Shown: positions 1 to 9,800 of the stretch, in pieces
Layout of the letters: each line of letters begins with the position of its first letter
How positions within the stretch are numbered: position 1 is the first letter of the stretch
The notes under the pieces: model-generated
Told to the model about the DNA's origin: nothing
Seen by the model: only the letters and a program-made list of their open reading frames with translations
The model's database searches: none
Made by a program: the position numbers and the translations under genes
Assembly (NCBI GenBank): GCA_907163225.1
Contig: OU015322.1
Location: forward strand, 3,158,060 to 3,222,059
Reading direction: 5' to 3'
DNA: 64,000 bases
Source of the DNA: an uncultured Rhodocyclaceae bacterium
GTDB lineage: Bacteria; Pseudomonadota; Gammaproteobacteria; Burkholderiales; Rhodocyclaceae

Positions 1-300
1 CGGCTGGTGACCGATCTCTGCCTGAGTCGCGGCTTCATGCCGGGCATCGCCCGCGTGATTTCACGCAAGACCTCGCTGCTCAACCTGGTGGCGGCGGGCT
101 ATGGCGTGGCGGTGGTGCCCGAGCACATGACGGCGCTCGAGGTGCACGGCGTTACCTACCAACCGCTCGCCGACAGCGACGCCAACGCGGCGAGCGCGCT
201 GGTGCTGCCCCTGGCACCGACACCGCTGGCGCAATCGTTTGCCGACATCATGGCGGAGAGGTTGTTGCCACGGTCAACCGGAAAAACCGGCCAAAATTGA
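1..300 (+). CDS. LysR-family transcriptional regulator, C-terminal part (5' end outside window)
   Basis: The open frame runs in from the left edge and ends at the TGA at 298-300. The roughly 100 visible residues look like the end of a LysR substrate-binding domain: a segment reading LLNLVAAGYGVAVVPEHM is typical of the second subdomain, where an effector-bound regulator recovers its original fold. The DNA-binding helix-turn-helix would lie off the window, so the target and effector cannot be named. The last codons and the stop lie inside a copy of the dispersed repeat (271-302), so the C-terminal tail is repeat-encoded. The gene faces hda, which ends 25 bp away on the other strand. Confidence 0.75.
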   Translation, partial: RLVTDLCLSRGFMPGIARVISRKTSLLNLVAAGYGVAVVPEHMTALEVHGVTYQPLADSDANAASALVLPLAPTPLAQSFADIMAERLLPRSTGKTGQN

Positions 301-302
301 AA
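271..302 (+). repeat. dispersed USS-like repeat, copy 1 (overlaps the LysR stop codon)
   Basis: Perfect core CGGTCAACCGG at 271-281, A tract at 282-286, then AAAATTGAA at 293-301. The second tract supplies the TGA stop of the LysR gene. Confidence 0.85.
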
Positions 303-324
303 TGGCCGAAACGCCAGACGGCGT

Positions 325-969
325 TCAACGGGTGTTGAGCAATTCACGCAACAGCGGCAGCGTCACGGCGCGTTTGTGCTCCAGCGTATAGCGGTCGAGC
401 GCGACGAGAGTGGCGCTCAGGGTGCGCATGTCGCGCGGGGCGTGGCGCATCAGGTAGTCGATCAGTTCCGGCGTCAGCTTGAGGGCGCGTTCGCGGGCTT
501 GGGCGGCCAGCGCCTCGGCCTTTTCGGCATCGGTGAGCGGGTGCAGGCGGCCGATCAGGCCTGAGCCGAGGCGGGTGCGCAGGTCTTCGCGCAGGTCGAG
601 ATGGGCCGGCGGCTGGTTGGCGGCGGTGAGCAGCATGCCGCCAGCCATCTTGCGGCGGTTGAAATGGTTGAAGAGGGCGATCTGGCCCGTGGCGTCGAGT
701 CTTTCGACGTGATCGACGGCCAGTTGTTCGGCCGCCGGGGCGCCGGCGAGCGCCGGATCGACGGCAGCGTCGACATAGGCAAAGCCGCTGGCCTGGAGCA
801 GGTGCGAGCATCCTGAACCGGCTTCTCCCCACAGGCAGAACGAGGTGTCACGACGCGTTCCGGCCAGCCATTCGGTGAGCAGTGTCACCGTTTCGACATT
901 GCCGCCGGCGACGAAGTTGTCCAGCGTTGGCGGGCTTTCAGGCAGCAAATCGAGAATCAGCTGGCGCAT
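325..969 (-). CDS. hda: Hda, DnaA regulatory inactivator
   Basis: A 214-residue AAA+ protein related to DnaA domain III. With DNA-loaded sliding clamp, Hda stimulates ATP hydrolysis by DnaA and so prevents re-initiation. The N-terminus holds a clamp-binding motif (QLILDL, residues 3-8), and a P-loop-like stretch GEAGSGCSH lies near residue 50, followed by sensor and lid regions as in DnaA. The start at 969 is chosen because MRQLILDL is the family N-terminus; the frame stays open upstream only through low-complexity sequence. Length is normal. In many betaproteobacteria hda lies close to purM; here tyrS and an HrgA-like gene lie between. Confidence 0.9.
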   Translation of the reverse strand: MRQLILDLLPESPPTLDNFVAGGNVETVTLLTEWLAGTRRDTSFCLWGEAGSGCSHLLQASGFAYVDAAVDPALAGAPAAEQLAVDHVERLDATGQIALFNHFNRRKMAGGMLLTAANQPPAHLDLREDLRTRLGSGLIGRLHPLTDAEKAEALAAQARERALKLTPELIDYLMRHAPRDMRTLSATLVALDRYTLEHKRAVTLPLLRELLNTR

Positions 970-1049
970 CGGAATGGCGAATGGGAACGGGGGCGAAATT
1001 CTAGCATTGCTCCCGCCGCTGCGCCGATTTCCGGCGGTGCTGACGGGTC

Positions 1050-1361
1050 TTACACCGCCGCGCGCTGGAGGATGACGGCCAGTTGCGGATAGTAGCCGGC
1101 GCAACTGCTGCGAATTTGCCGTTCCATCAACAGACCTTCGCGCGTGTTGCGGGCGGCTGGCGACTGACTCAGCAAGTCGGGAAAGGTTTCGGCGGCATCA
1201 ACGAGCGCAAAGATGGTGGTCAACAAGCGGGCGCATGCCTGGTAGTAAGTCGGGTCGAGCCGGGCAAACTGAGCGCCGCTATCACAGGTGTCCAGATAGG
1301 CGGCAGCGGATGTGGCAGTGCCGGCAAGCGATCTGATTTGGGTTTGACTGAGATAGGGCAT
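1050..1361 (-). CDS. conserved small protein of unknown function
   Basis: A 103-residue predicted cytoplasmic protein that I do not recognise. The ATG at 1359-1361 has a good ribosome-binding site (AAGGAGATGCGCC on the minus strand just before the start), which supports it as real. The sequence is mostly helical in character, with several alanines, two central cysteines and a third near the C-terminus, and no signal peptide or membrane segment. It lies between tyrS and hda on the same strand and could be co-transcribed, but spacing on both sides (128 bp upstream, 80 bp downstream) leaves this open. Confidence 0.65.
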   Translation of the reverse strand: MPYLSQTQIRSLAGTATSAAAYLDTCDSGAQFARLDPTYYQACARLLTTIFALVDAAETFPDLLSQSPAARNTREGLLMERQIRSSCAGYYPQLAVILQRAAV

Positions 1362-1403
1362 GGCGCATCTCCTTGGGTAAGTCGCTACGGGAAAACTAAC
1401 TCC

Positions 1404-1475
1404 GTAAACCCATTAACGTCAGGAAATGCTTCACGTTTAGCCCATTTACGCACGGTAACAAATTCGTACCGTGCG
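1404..1475. other. dyad-symmetric intergenic region downstream of tyrS
   Basis: Two nested symmetries are visible: GCACGGTA/TACCGTGC (1450-1457 with 1467-1474, extended by one C-G pair), and a weaker CGTAAA/TTTACG pair spanning 1404-1450. The hairpin follows the tyrS stop on the minus strand but lacks a clear T run, so it may be a weak terminator or a protein-binding site. Confidence 0.4.
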
Positions 1476-1489
1476 CATACAAACGCGCC

Positions 1490-2764
1490 TTACTGCCAGC
1501 TGACCAGACCGTAGTTCTTTTTGCCCCGGCGCAGCAGGGTGAAGCGGCCGTACAGGCGCTCGGCAAGCACGATCTGGTGGTCGATGGCATCAGCCTTTGC
1601 GCCGTTGATGGCGACGCTGCCGCCCTGAATGAAAGTGCGGGCTTCAGACTTCGATTTGGCCAGGCCGGCGGCGACGAGGGCATCGATCAGGCTGGCGTTG
1701 GCGGCCTCCAGCGTTACGCCCGGCATACCATCCTGCGCCAGCTGTTCGAGGTCGTTTTCGGTGAGCGCACCGAGATCGCCGGAGAACAGGCTTTCGGTGA
1801 TGCGGCGGGCGGCCATCAGGGCGACTTCGCCGTGTACCAGGCGGGTCGCTTCCTCGGCCAGGATGCGCTGGGCTTCCGGCTTGGTGCCGCTGGCTTTGTC
1901 GGCAGCTTCGATTTCCTTGATGCGGTCAACCGGCAAAAAGGTGAAAAAATTGAGGAATTTATAGACGTCGGCGTCCGAAGTGTTGAGCCAAAACTGGTAG
2001 AAAGCGTACGGCGAGGTCTTTTTCGGATCGAGCCAGATGGCGCCGGATTCGGTCTTGCCGAACTTGGTGCCGTCGGCCTTGGTGATCAGCGGCACGGTCA
2101 TGCCGAAGACGTGTTTCTGGTGCAGGCGGCGCGTCAGGTCGGTGCCGGCGACGATGTTGCCCCACTGGTCGGAGCCGCCGATCTGCAGCACGCAGCCGTG
2201 GCACTTGTTGAGTTCGGCGAAATCGTAGCCCTGGAGCAGGCTGTAGGAGAACTCGGTGTAGGAAATGCCCTGGTCTTCACGGGTCAGGCGCTGCTGCACG
2301 GATTCCTTCTTGATCATGGTGTTGACCGAGAAATGCTTGCCGATGTCGCGCATGAATTCGAGGCAGTTCATGCCGCCGAACCAGTCGTAGTTGTTGGCCA
2401 TGATGGCGGCGTTGGCGCCTTCAAAATTAAGGAAAGGTGCGACCTGGCCGCGAATCTTGTCGACCCAGCTGGCGATCACGTCCGGCGTGTTGAGCTTGCG
2501 CTCGGTGGCCTTGAAGCTCGGGTCGCCAATCATGCCGGTGGCGCCGCCGACCAGCGCAATGGGCTTGTGGCCGGCTTCCTGGAAGCGTTTGAGGATGAGC
2601 ACCGGCACGAGGTGGCCGAGGTGCAGGCTGTCCGCCGTCGGGTCGAAGCCGCAATAGAGCGTTACCGATTCCTCAGTCAGCAGCTTGTCGAGCGCCGCAG
2701 CGTCGGTGATCTGGGCGATCAGGCCGCGATCGTGCAGATCCTGGATGAGGGGGGACTGGTACAT
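1490..2764 (-). CDS. tyrS: tyrosyl-tRNA synthetase
   Basis: Class I aminoacyl-tRNA synthetase that charges tRNA-Tyr in the cytoplasm. The 424-residue length equals the E. coli enzyme. The HIGH signature appears as HLGH (residues 48-51) after [12 protein letters not shown], and the KMSKS loop as KFGKT (234-238). The tyrosine-site segment GGSDQWGN is at about 197-203, and a C-terminal S4 RNA-binding domain ends the protein. A dispersed-repeat copy (1923-1953) lies in frame around residue 277 and encodes FTFLPVDRI in the anticodon-domain region, so the repeat is tolerated inside an essential gene. Confidence 0.97.
   Translation of the reverse strand: MYQSPLIQDLHDRGLIAQITDAAALDKLLTEESVTLYCGFDPTADSLHLGHLVPVLILKRFQEAGHKPIALVGGATGMIGDPSFKATERKLNTPDVIASWVDKIRGQVAPFLNFEGANAAIMANNYDWFGGMNCLEFMRDIGKHFSVNTMIKKESVQQRLTREDQGISYTEFSYSLLQGYDFAELNKCHGCVLQIGGSDQWGNIVAGTDLTRRLHQKHVFGMTVPLITKADGTKFGKTESGAIWLDPKKTSPYAFYQFWLNTSDADVYKFLNFFTFLPVDRIKEIEAADKASGTKPEAQRILAEEATRLVHGEVALMAARRITESLFSGDLGALTENDLEQLAQDGMPGVTLEAANASLIDALVAAGLAKSKSEARTFIQGGSVAINGAKADAIDHQIVLAERLYGRFTLLRRGKKNYGLVSWQ
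1923..1953 (+). repeat. dispersed USS-like repeat, copy 2 (inside tyrS)
   Basis: Perfect core CGGTCAACCGG at 1923-1933, then CAAAAA, four other bases, and AAAAAATTGA. It is antisense to tyrS and fully coding. Confidence 0.8.
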
Positions 2765-2850
2765 GGGTAATTCTCCGCGCGGGCATGCCGTAAATTCGAA
2801 CCGGAGATTTTAGCAGAGCGTCCGGCGGTCTTTCAGGGCGTGCTGAGCGA

Positions 2851-2882
2851 TTTGAAATTTGGCGCTTTTTTCCGGTTGACCG
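2851..2882 (-). repeat. dispersed USS-like repeat, copy 3 (between the HrgA-like gene and tyrS)
   Basis: Core CCGGTTGACCG at 2872-2882 (minus orientation), adjacent T tract 2866-2871, spacer GGCGC, second tract AAATTT at 2855-2860. Intergenic, ten bases before the stop of the HrgA-like gene. Confidence 0.85.
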
Positions 2883-2892
2883 CAGAAAGCAA

Positions 2893-3825
2893 TTAATCGG
2901 CCACTTCCGGCAAATCCCAGTTGCCTACGCGAGCGTTGTCGGTCTGGTGAAATTGCCTGACCCAACTGATGAAATTCTGAAAATCGCTGTTTTCCATTGC
3001 CAAGCGATTGCATGCGTCCCAGTCAATGTCTGATCGTTCGCGAGCCGGGATGAGAATTTCGCTTTCGCTTGGGTCTGCGGCGTTCAGGCGTATCAGGCCG
3101 ATACCGTAGGAGGCGGCGAGCAGATGTAGTTCCTTCATCGCAGATTCTTGAATTTCTCCGGCGACCAGATAACCGAGATTGGCCCAGGATGAGTTGGAGA
3201 CGGCCTGGAACCAGACTTCGCGAACATTGGCCCGATTGATCAATAGCTTGACCTCGAATGACCATAAACGCGCCCGTTGTGCGGCAACCTGCTGTACGCA
3301 GGCGCGAATTTCCCGATCCCAACTTGCACCAAGGTCTTCCAAAGCAACGAGATCAGGGAAAAGCCATTTGTTGCCGTTGGGGCCATTCCGGTTGGAAGAG
3401 CGTTTTTCATCGATTCGTTTTGGGTAAAGCCCCCATTCGCTGTGGAGGTAGAGGCACAGCAGCGGATACAGATCGTGCTCGGTCAATTTTCCGGCATTGG
3501 GTGCGGTTGGTTTTTCTGCTTCGGCAATTTCTGCAGCCTCACTGACAGCGGTCCAGTAATACTGACGCGGGCGGCCTTCGGTGGTGCGTACCTGTGGCCA
3601 TCGCTTCTGGACTTCCGGTCGATTGGCGCCAATTTCTGCGACCAGTTGATAGAGGAAAGTCGTGTCCTCGCTCAAATCCTGCTGGCTGTTTTGCCGTTTT
3701 ACCTCGCACGCTTCGCGCAGGTTCTCAAACATCCACAATGCGATTTGTCGTGCGGTGAAGCGTTCTTCCGGGCGGGTTTTCAGGAAGTCGACGATGGTTT
3801 GACGTAGGTTCAGCTTTGCGGTCAT
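2893..3825 (-). CDS. HrgA-like protein (COG2958 family), putative nuclease-associated
   Basis: A 310-residue cytoplasmic protein resembling the HrgA family, first noted as a restriction-linked gene in Helicobacter. The N-terminus (LRQTIVDFLKTRPEERFTAR) looks like a winged-helix (HARE-type) domain. The middle holds PDLVALE and, about 40 residues later, WSFEVKLL, a spacing that fits a PD-(D/E)XK nuclease core. The start at 3825 matches the family N-terminus; an ATG at 3864 would add 13 residues, and neither has a clear ribosome-binding site. Base composition is less GC-rich than its neighbours and it interrupts a housekeeping block, so horizontal transfer is likely. Function is unproven. Confidence 0.7.
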   Translation of the reverse strand: MTAKLNLRQTIVDFLKTRPEERFTARQIALWMFENLREACEVKRQNSQQDLSEDTTFLYQLVAEIGANRPEVQKRWPQVRTTEGRPRQYYWTAVSEAAEIAEAEKPTAPNAGKLTEHDLYPLLCLYLHSEWGLYPKRIDEKRSSNRNGPNGNKWLFPDLVALEDLGASWDREIRACVQQVAAQRARLWSFEVKLLINRANVREVWFQAVSNSSWANLGYLVAGEIQESAMKELHLLAASYGIGLIRLNAADPSESEILIPARERSDIDWDACNRLAMENSDFQNFISWVRQFHQTDNARVGNWDLPEVAD

Positions 3826-3998
3826 GGGGAGGACTGCATTCCAATGGTTTCGGTGGTTCCCCATATTAATTCATCCCAATGCCATGGGCGGTGAGCGAAT
3901 TCGTTTGGATGCCCGGTGGGTTAGGGGGTAAGGGCGGTTTCGGGTAAAATCCTCGTTTTTTCCAGCAGCGTTTGCTGCCTCTTGGCGCCAAATTGACC

Positions 3999-5042
3999 AT
4001 GACCCAGAACACTTCCCTCTCCTACCGTGATGCCGGCGTCGATATCGATGCGGGCGATGCCCTCGTCGAACGAATCAAGCCGCTGGCCCGCAAGACCCTG
4101 CGCGAAGGCGTGCTTGGCGGCATTGGCGGCTTCGGCGCACTGTTCGAAGTGCCGAAGCGCTACAAGGAGCCGGTGCTGGTTTCCGGCACCGATGGCGTCG
4201 GTACCAAGCTGCGCCTGGCTTTTGACCTGAATCGTCACGACACGGTGGGCCAGGATCTTGTCGCCATGAGCGTCAATGACATTCTGGTGCTCGGCGCCGA
4301 ATCGCTGTTTTTCCTCGACTACTTCGCTTGCGGCAAGCTCGATGTGGATACCGCCGCTGCCGTCGTCGGCGGCATCGCCAAGGGTTGCGAACTGGCCGGC
4401 TGCGCGCTGATCGGTGGCGAAACGGCCGAAATGCCGGGCATGTACCCGGCCGGCGAATACGATCTGGCCGGTTTCGCGGTTGGCGTCGTTGAAAAGTCGA
4501 AGGCCATCGATGGCAAGGCCTCGATTGCTGCTGGCGACGTGGTCCTCGGCCTCGCTTCCTCGGGCGCCCACTCCAACGGTTACTCGCTGGTCCGCAAGAT
4601 CATCGAGCGTTCCAATCCGGACATGAACGCCAAGTTTGATGGCGAGCGCACCCTGGCCGACGTCGTCATGGCGCCGACCCGCATCTACGTCAAGCAAGTG
4701 CTGGCGACGATGGAAAAGGTCAACATCAAGGGCATGGCTCACATTACCGGCGGCGGCCTGCTCGAAAACGTGCCGCGCGTGCTGCCGGAAAACACTGTCG
4801 CCGAGTTGGAAAAGGCCGCCTGGCCGCGTCCGAAGCTGTTCGACTGGATGCAGGCCGAAGGCAATGTCGCCGAGAATGAAATGCACCGCGTCTTCAACTG
4901 CGGCATTGGTCTGGTCATCGTGGTTGCGGCGGCCGATGCCGATGCAGCGATGGCCGAACTGAAGGCTCAGGGCGAAGCGGTTTATCGCATCGGCAAGATC
5001 CGGGCGCGTGCCGGTGACGAAGCCCAGACCCTTGTGGTCTAA
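3999..5042 (+). CDS. purM: phosphoribosylformylglycinamidine cyclo-ligase
   Basis: AIR synthetase, the ATP-dependent fifth step of purine synthesis, forming aminoimidazole ribotide from FGAM. The 347-residue length is typical. Signature stretches are [14 protein letters not shown] (the phosphate-binding loop region), [33 protein letters not shown] and [16 protein letters not shown]. The start is the ATG at 3999; a TTG further up is less likely. Its 3' end overlaps the start of the RlpA-like gene, which suggests co-transcription. The partner step enzyme PurN is encoded separately at 24451. Confidence 0.96.
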   Translation: MTQNTSLSYRDAGVDIDAGDALVERIKPLARKTLREGVLGGIGGFGALFEVPKRYKEPVLVSGTDGVGTKLRLAFDLNRHDTVGQDLVAMSVNDILVLGAESLFFLDYFACGKLDVDTAAAVVGGIAKGCELAGCALIGGETAEMPGMYPAGEYDLAGFAVGVVEKSKAIDGKASIAAGDVVLGLASSGAHSNGYSLVRKIIERSNPDMNAKFDGERTLADVVMAPTRIYVKQVLATMEKVNIKGMAHITGGGLLENVPRVLPENTVAELEKAAWPRPKLFDWMQAEGNVAENEMHRVFNCGIGLVIVVAAADADAAMAELKAQGEAVYRIGKIRARAGDEAQTLVV

Positions 5043-5658
5043 ATGGCGTTTGCGGGTCGCGGCAATTGCCTGCGGCCTGCTCTTGCTGAATGGCTCGTCG
5101 GCCGTCTGGGCGGCGGGCAAGAAGGCATCGGCCAAGCCCGCCGCTGCCCGCCAGGCGGTGACCCGACATGCCAAGAAGTCGCCGCTACCTTCCACCCGTC
5201 GTGTCGCGCCGGTGTTCGGACAGGCTGATCTGATCGACGAAAATGAGCCGGGTTTGCGTGGTCATGCCAGCTTTTATGGCCAGGGTTTTCAAGGGCGAAA
5301 GACCGCCACCGGCGAAATTTTCGACGTCAGGTTGTTTACCGCGGCCAGCAACCGCTTTCCGCTCGGCACCATGCTCGCCGTCCGCCGCGTTGATAACGAC
5401 CGCTGCGCCATCGTCAAGGTCAATGACCGGATGCATCCGCGGCATCGCAAACGCATCATCGACGTTTCACGCGGGGTGGCGGAATACCTCAACATGATTC
5501 GCGCCGGGGTGATCATGGTGCACGTTGCGCCCTTGCGCGGCGCGCGCGTCGGGCGCGGCAACGAATCCTGCCAGGCTGCCTTTGATCCGCTTCCGCCATG
5601 CCTATCTTGCGGTCAACCGGAAAAACCACCCGAAATTGAAAGCCGGGACGGCGGTTGA
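5008..5658 (+). CDS. RlpA-like septal ring lytic transglycosylase family protein
   Basis: A 216-residue secreted protein with a signal peptide (about residues 15-37, ending AVWA), a basic linker, then a double-psi beta-barrel (about 82-175) containing [19 protein letters not shown], typical of RlpA proteins that cleave denuded peptidoglycan glycans at the septum. No SPOR domain is present, so it is shorter than E. coli RlpA. The start is uncertain: GTG at 5008 or 5014, or TTG at 5032; all overlap purM. The last 20 or so residues after the barrel include [11 protein letters not shown], encoded by a dispersed-repeat copy, so this tail is probably a repeat-derived extension. Confidence 0.8.
   Translation: MPVTKPRPLWSKWRLRVAAIACGLLLLNGSSAVWAAGKKASAKPAAARQAVTRHAKKSPLPSTRRVAPVFGQADLIDENEPGLRGHASFYGQGFQGRKTATGEIFDVRLFTAASNRFPLGTMLAVRRVDNDRCAIVKVNDRMHPRHRKRIIDVSRGVAEYLNMIRAGVIMVHVAPLRGARVGRGNESCQAAFDPLPPCLSCGQPEKPPEIESRDGG
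5610..5641 (+). repeat. dispersed USS-like repeat, copy 4 (C-terminal tail of the RlpA-like gene)
   Basis: Perfect core CGGTCAACCGG 5610-5620, A tract 5621-5625, then GAAATTGAAA 5632-5641. In frame and coding. Confidence 0.85.
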
Positions 5659-5715
5659 GCGCCGCTTGAATTTGCTTCTGCCGATTTGGGCACTTCGTTA
5701 CAATCCAAGGTGCTG

Positions 5716-5731
5716 CTGACCATTTGGTCAG
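5716..5731. promoter_or_regulatory. perfect palindrome, candidate repressor operator for the RND pump operon
   Basis: CTGACCATTTGGTCAG has perfect 7-bp arms around TT. It lies 22 bp before the adaptor start and just downstream of a TACAAT -10-like hexamer (5699-5704), a position where a repressor would block transcription. The shape fits TetR-type operators, but no regulator gene is adjacent. Confidence 0.5.
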
Positions 5732-5752
5732 TCCAGAACTTTGCTGAATGCC

Positions 5753-6898
5753 ATGAACAAAAATTCCCGTTTCGGAATCATCACCCTAGCTGTCATCGGA
5801 CTCGCCGGGCTTGGCTACATCGCCTACAGCGCCAATCGGTCGCCGGTCGCCGGCCCGCTAGCGGTCAGCAATGCGCCTGGGCCCGGCAAACCCGGGGCCA
5901 GCGGCGCGCCCGCCAGCTTCCCGACGTCGGTGGAAGTTGCCAAGGTGGCGGGCAGCGATTTTTCGGATGACGTATCCGCCGTTGGCACGCTGAAATCGAA
6001 TGAGTCAGTAGTGCTCCGCCCGGAAACGGCAGGGCGGATAGCGTCGATCGGCTTCAAGGACGGTGCGCTGGTCGCCAAGGGGGCGGTGCTGATTACCCTT
6101 GATTCAGCGATTCAGGACGCCGAATTGCAGCAGGCACGCGCCAATCTGGCTCTGGCACGCAGCAGTCACCAGCGAAATGTCGAGCTGGTCGGCCGAAAGT
6201 TTCTCAGCCAGCAGGCGCTCGACAGCTCAGGCGCGACGCTGAAAGTGCAGGAGGCTGCTGTCCGACTGGCCGAGGCGAAGGCGGCCAAGATGCGCATCAA
6301 GGCGCCGTTCAAGGGCATGCTTGGCCTGCGTAACGTCAGCGTCGGCGACTACCTCAAGGACGGCCAGGATCTGATCAATATTGAAGACGTTGCGACCTTG
6401 CGCGTCGATTTCAAATTGCCCGAGGCCTACCAGGGGCGCATCAGCCAGGGCCAGACCGTCGAGGTTTTAAGCGACGCCTTGCCTGGCGAGCGTTTCAAGG
6501 CAGTGCTCGATGCGATTGACCCGATGGTCGATCAGAATGGCCGGTCAATTTCCGCCCGCGCCCGGCTCGACAACGCCGCCGGCAAGCTGCGTCCCGGCAT
6601 GTTCGTGCGCGTCCGCCTGCTCTTCGGCGAGCGCAAGGGTGTGTTGATGGTGCCTGAGCAGGCCATCGTTCCCGGCGGTCAACCGGCGGTATTCAAGGTG
6701 GCTGATGGCAAGGCGGCGCTGGTCAAGGTCAGGCTGGGCGTCCGCCGCGCGGCGCAGGTCGAGGTGCTTGAAGGGTTGAGCGAAGGCGATCTGGTGGTGA
6801 CGGCCGGCCAGCTGAAATTGCGTGAGGGGGCGATGGTCAAGGCCGTGGGTGAAGGCGCCCCGGCCGCGCCGCAGCCTGCGGCAACGGCCGGCAAATGA
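5753..6898 (+). CDS. RND efflux periplasmic adaptor (HlyD/MFP family)
   Basis: A 381-residue membrane-fusion protein linking an inner-membrane RND pump to an outer-membrane channel. An N-terminal membrane anchor (about residues 8-26) is followed by a low-complexity linker, a lipoyl domain (around VVLRPETAGRIASIGFKDG), a short alpha-hairpin with ARANLALARSSHQRN, the second lipoyl half and a beta-barrel. The start at ATG 5753 is preferred over TTG 5741. The TGA stop overlaps the ATG of the pump gene, so translation is coupled. A bare repeat core without A/T tracts occurs at 6676-6686. The substrate is unknown. Confidence 0.9.
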   Translation: MNKNSRFGIITLAVIGLAGLGYIAYSANRSPVAGPLAVSNAPGPGKPGASGAPASFPTSVEVAKVAGSDFSDDVSAVGTLKSNESVVLRPETAGRIASIGFKDGALVAKGAVLITLDSAIQDAELQQARANLALARSSHQRNVELVGRKFLSQQALDSSGATLKVQEAAVRLAEAKAAKMRIKAPFKGMLGLRNVSVGDYLKDGQDLINIEDVATLRVDFKLPEAYQGRISQGQTVEVLSDALPGERFKAVLDAIDPMVDQNGRSISARARLDNAAGKLRPGMFVRVRLLFGERKGVLMVPEQAIVPGGQPAVFKVADGKAALVKVRLGVRRAAQVEVLEGLSEGDLVVTAGQLKLREGAMVKAVGEGAPAAPQPAATAGK

Positions 6899-9800
6899 AA
6901 ATTTCCGACCTGTGCATCAAGCGGCCGGTCTTCGCGACTGTGTTGTCGCTGGTCATCATGTTGCTCGGCATCGTTTCCTACACCCGATTGCCGGTGCGCG
7001 AGTATCCGAAGATTGATGAGCCGGTGGTCACGGTCGGCACGACCTATCGCGGCGCCTCTGCCGAGATCATCGAGTCGCAGGTCACCAAGCCGCTCGAAGA
7101 CTCGCTGGCCGGCATCGAAGGCGTCGAGGTCATCACCTCGATTTCGCGTGCCGAGAACAGCCAGATTTCAGTACGTTTCAAGCTTGAGCGGGCGCCGGAT
7201 TCGGCGGCATCCGATGTGCGCGACCGGGTCTCCCGCGTCCGCAACAAGCTGCCGGATGCCGTCGACGAGCCAGTCATCGCCAAGGTGGAGGCTGACGCCA
7301 ATCCCGTCATCTGGATCGCCTTTTCCTCCGACAAGCATTCGGCGCTGGAAGTCACCGACGTCGCCACGCGCATCGTCAAGCCACGCCTGCAGACCTTGCC
7401 CGGCGCAGCGGATGTACGGGTATTCGGCGACCGCAAGTTCGCCATGCGCATCTGGCTCGACAAGCAGCGGCTGGCGGCGTATCAGCTGACGCCAGCCGAT
7501 GTCGAGGATGCGCTGCGCAAGCAGAACGTCGAAGTGCCGGCCGGGCGTATCGAAAGCCGCGAGCGCGAGTTTTCGGTGGTCGCCAACACTGACTTGAAGA
7601 CGCCGGAAGAATTCGGCGCGGTGATCGTCAAGACGGTCAACGGCTACCCGGTTCGGGTCCGCGATCTTGGGCGCGTCGCCATCGGTGCAGCCGAAGAGCG
7701 CAGCGCCGTGCGTTTCAAGGGCCGTTCGGCGGTGGCGCTCGGCGTCATCAAGCAGGCGACGGCCAATCCGCTAGAGTTGTCGAAGGCCCTGCGCGCCGAA
7801 TTGCCGAAAATCACCAGCGAACTGCCGGAGGGCATGAGCGCCAACCTGTCGTATGACTCGTCGGTGTTCATCGACCGCTCGATCGAATCGGTGTTCAAAA
7901 CCATCGGCGAAGCCATCCTGCTCGTGCTGGCGATCATTTTTTTCTTCCTGCGCAATCTTCGGGCGACGCTGATTCCGCTGGTCACCATTCCAGTGTCGCT
8001 GGTCGGCGCCTTCGGCATCATGTTCGCGCTTGGCTTCACGATCAACACGCTGACCCTGCTCGCGCTGGTGCTGGCCATCGGCCTGGTGGTCGACGACGCC
8101 ATCGTCGTGCTGGAGAATATTTACCGTCACATCGAGGAAGGCATGCCGCGCATGCTGGCGGCCCAGCAGGGCGCGAAGGAAATCGGTTTCGCCGTGGTCG
8201 CCATGACCCTGACCCTGGCGGCGGTGTATGCGCCGGTCGCCTTCATGACCGGGCGCACCGGCAAGCTGTTCATCGAGTTCGCGCTGACCCTGGCCGGCGC
8301 CGTGCTGGTTTCCGGCTTCGTCGCGCTGACCCTGTCGCCGATGATGTGCTCGCTGCTGCTCAAGCACGAGGAACAGCACGGCAAGGCTTTTTTGCTGGTT
8401 GAAGGATTTCTGAAACGCTTGAATTTTGGCTATAAAAGGGTGTTGACCGCAGCACTCGATCATCGCTGGGTCGTCCTCGTCGGCTTCGTCGCGGTGGCCG
8501 CCTCCTGCGGCGTCCTGCTCAAGGCGCTCAAGTCGGAACTGGCGCCGGTCGAAGACCGGGGGATTATCTTCGGCATGTTCGTCGGGCCGGAAGGCGCGAC
8601 GCTCGACTACACCGAACGTTACGCGCGCCAGATCGAGGCGATCTACAGCCAGACCAAGGACGCTGAGCGTTACTTCGTGGTCGCCGGCAACCCGACCGTC
8701 AGCCAAGGCATTTCGATTCTCGGCCTGACCGACTGGAACGACCGAACACGCCGTTCGCCGGAAATCGCCAAGGAGTTGTTCCCCAAATTCGGCGCCATTC
8801 CTGGCGTCATGGCCTTTCCCATCACGCCGCCGTCGCTCGGCCAGAGCCCGCGTGAGCGGCCGCTCAATTTCGTCGTCGTCACCGCCGCGCCGTATGAGGA
8901 ACTGCAGAAGGTGACCGGGCAGATTCTGGCTGAAGTGGCCAAGAATCCGCAGCTGATCAACGTCGATACCGATCTCAAACTCAACAAGCCGGAACTGGCG
9001 GTCAATGTCCGGCGCGACAAGGCGGCCGACATGGGCGTGCCGGTTGACACCATCGGGCGCACGCTGGAAACCTTCCTCGGTGGCCGGCAGGTCACGCGCT
9101 TCAAGCGTGACGGCGAGCAGTACGACGTGATCGTCCAGGTTGCCGAAGCCGAGCGGCGCAACCCCGACGACATCCGTGATATCTACGTGCGCGGCCGCGA
9201 AGGGAGCATGATTTCGCTGGAAAACCTGATCGATGTAAAAGAGACGATCAGCCCGCGCGAACTGAACCACTTCGGCCAGCGTCGCGCCGTGACGATCACT
9301 GCCAACCTGGCACCGGGCTACACGCTGGGCGAGGCGATGAATTTCATGGATGGCGTCGCCAATCAGGTGCTGAAGCCCGGCTACGCTGCCGACTACAACG
9401 GCCAGTCGCGCGAATTCCGTCAGTCTTCATCCTCCCTGGCCTTCACCTTCGGCCTCGCGCTGGCCTTCATCTACCTCGTGCTGGCCGCTCAGTTCGAGAG
9501 CTTCCGCGATCCCTTCATCATCATGCTGACCGTCCCGCTGTCGATGGCCGGCGCCTTGCTCGCGCTCTGGCTGGCCGGCGGCACCCTCAACGTATACAGC
9601 CAGATTGGCCTGGTCACGCTGGTCGGCCTGATAACCAAGCACGGCATCCTGATCGTCGAATTCGCCAACCAGCTTCAGGAAAAAGGCATGGCGCTCAAGG
9701 AGGCGGTCATCGAATCGGCTTTCCTGCGCCTGCGGCCGATTTTGATGACGACCGGCGCCATGGTGCTCGGTGCCGTGCCGCTGGCGCTGGCCACCGGGGC

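Noticed and set aside
1577..2770. 397-codon plus-strand frame opposite tyrS
   Set aside because: Antisense to tyrS; no recognisable domain.
6676..6686. perfect repeat core CGGTCAACCGG in the adaptor gene
   Set aside because: No A/T tracts follow, and the stretch GGQPAVFKV is normal adaptor sequence; treated as a chance core match.
7771..9270. 499-codon minus-strand frame opposite the RND permease
   Set aside because: Shadow of the permease; residues are the usual antisense mixture of Gln, Arg and His.
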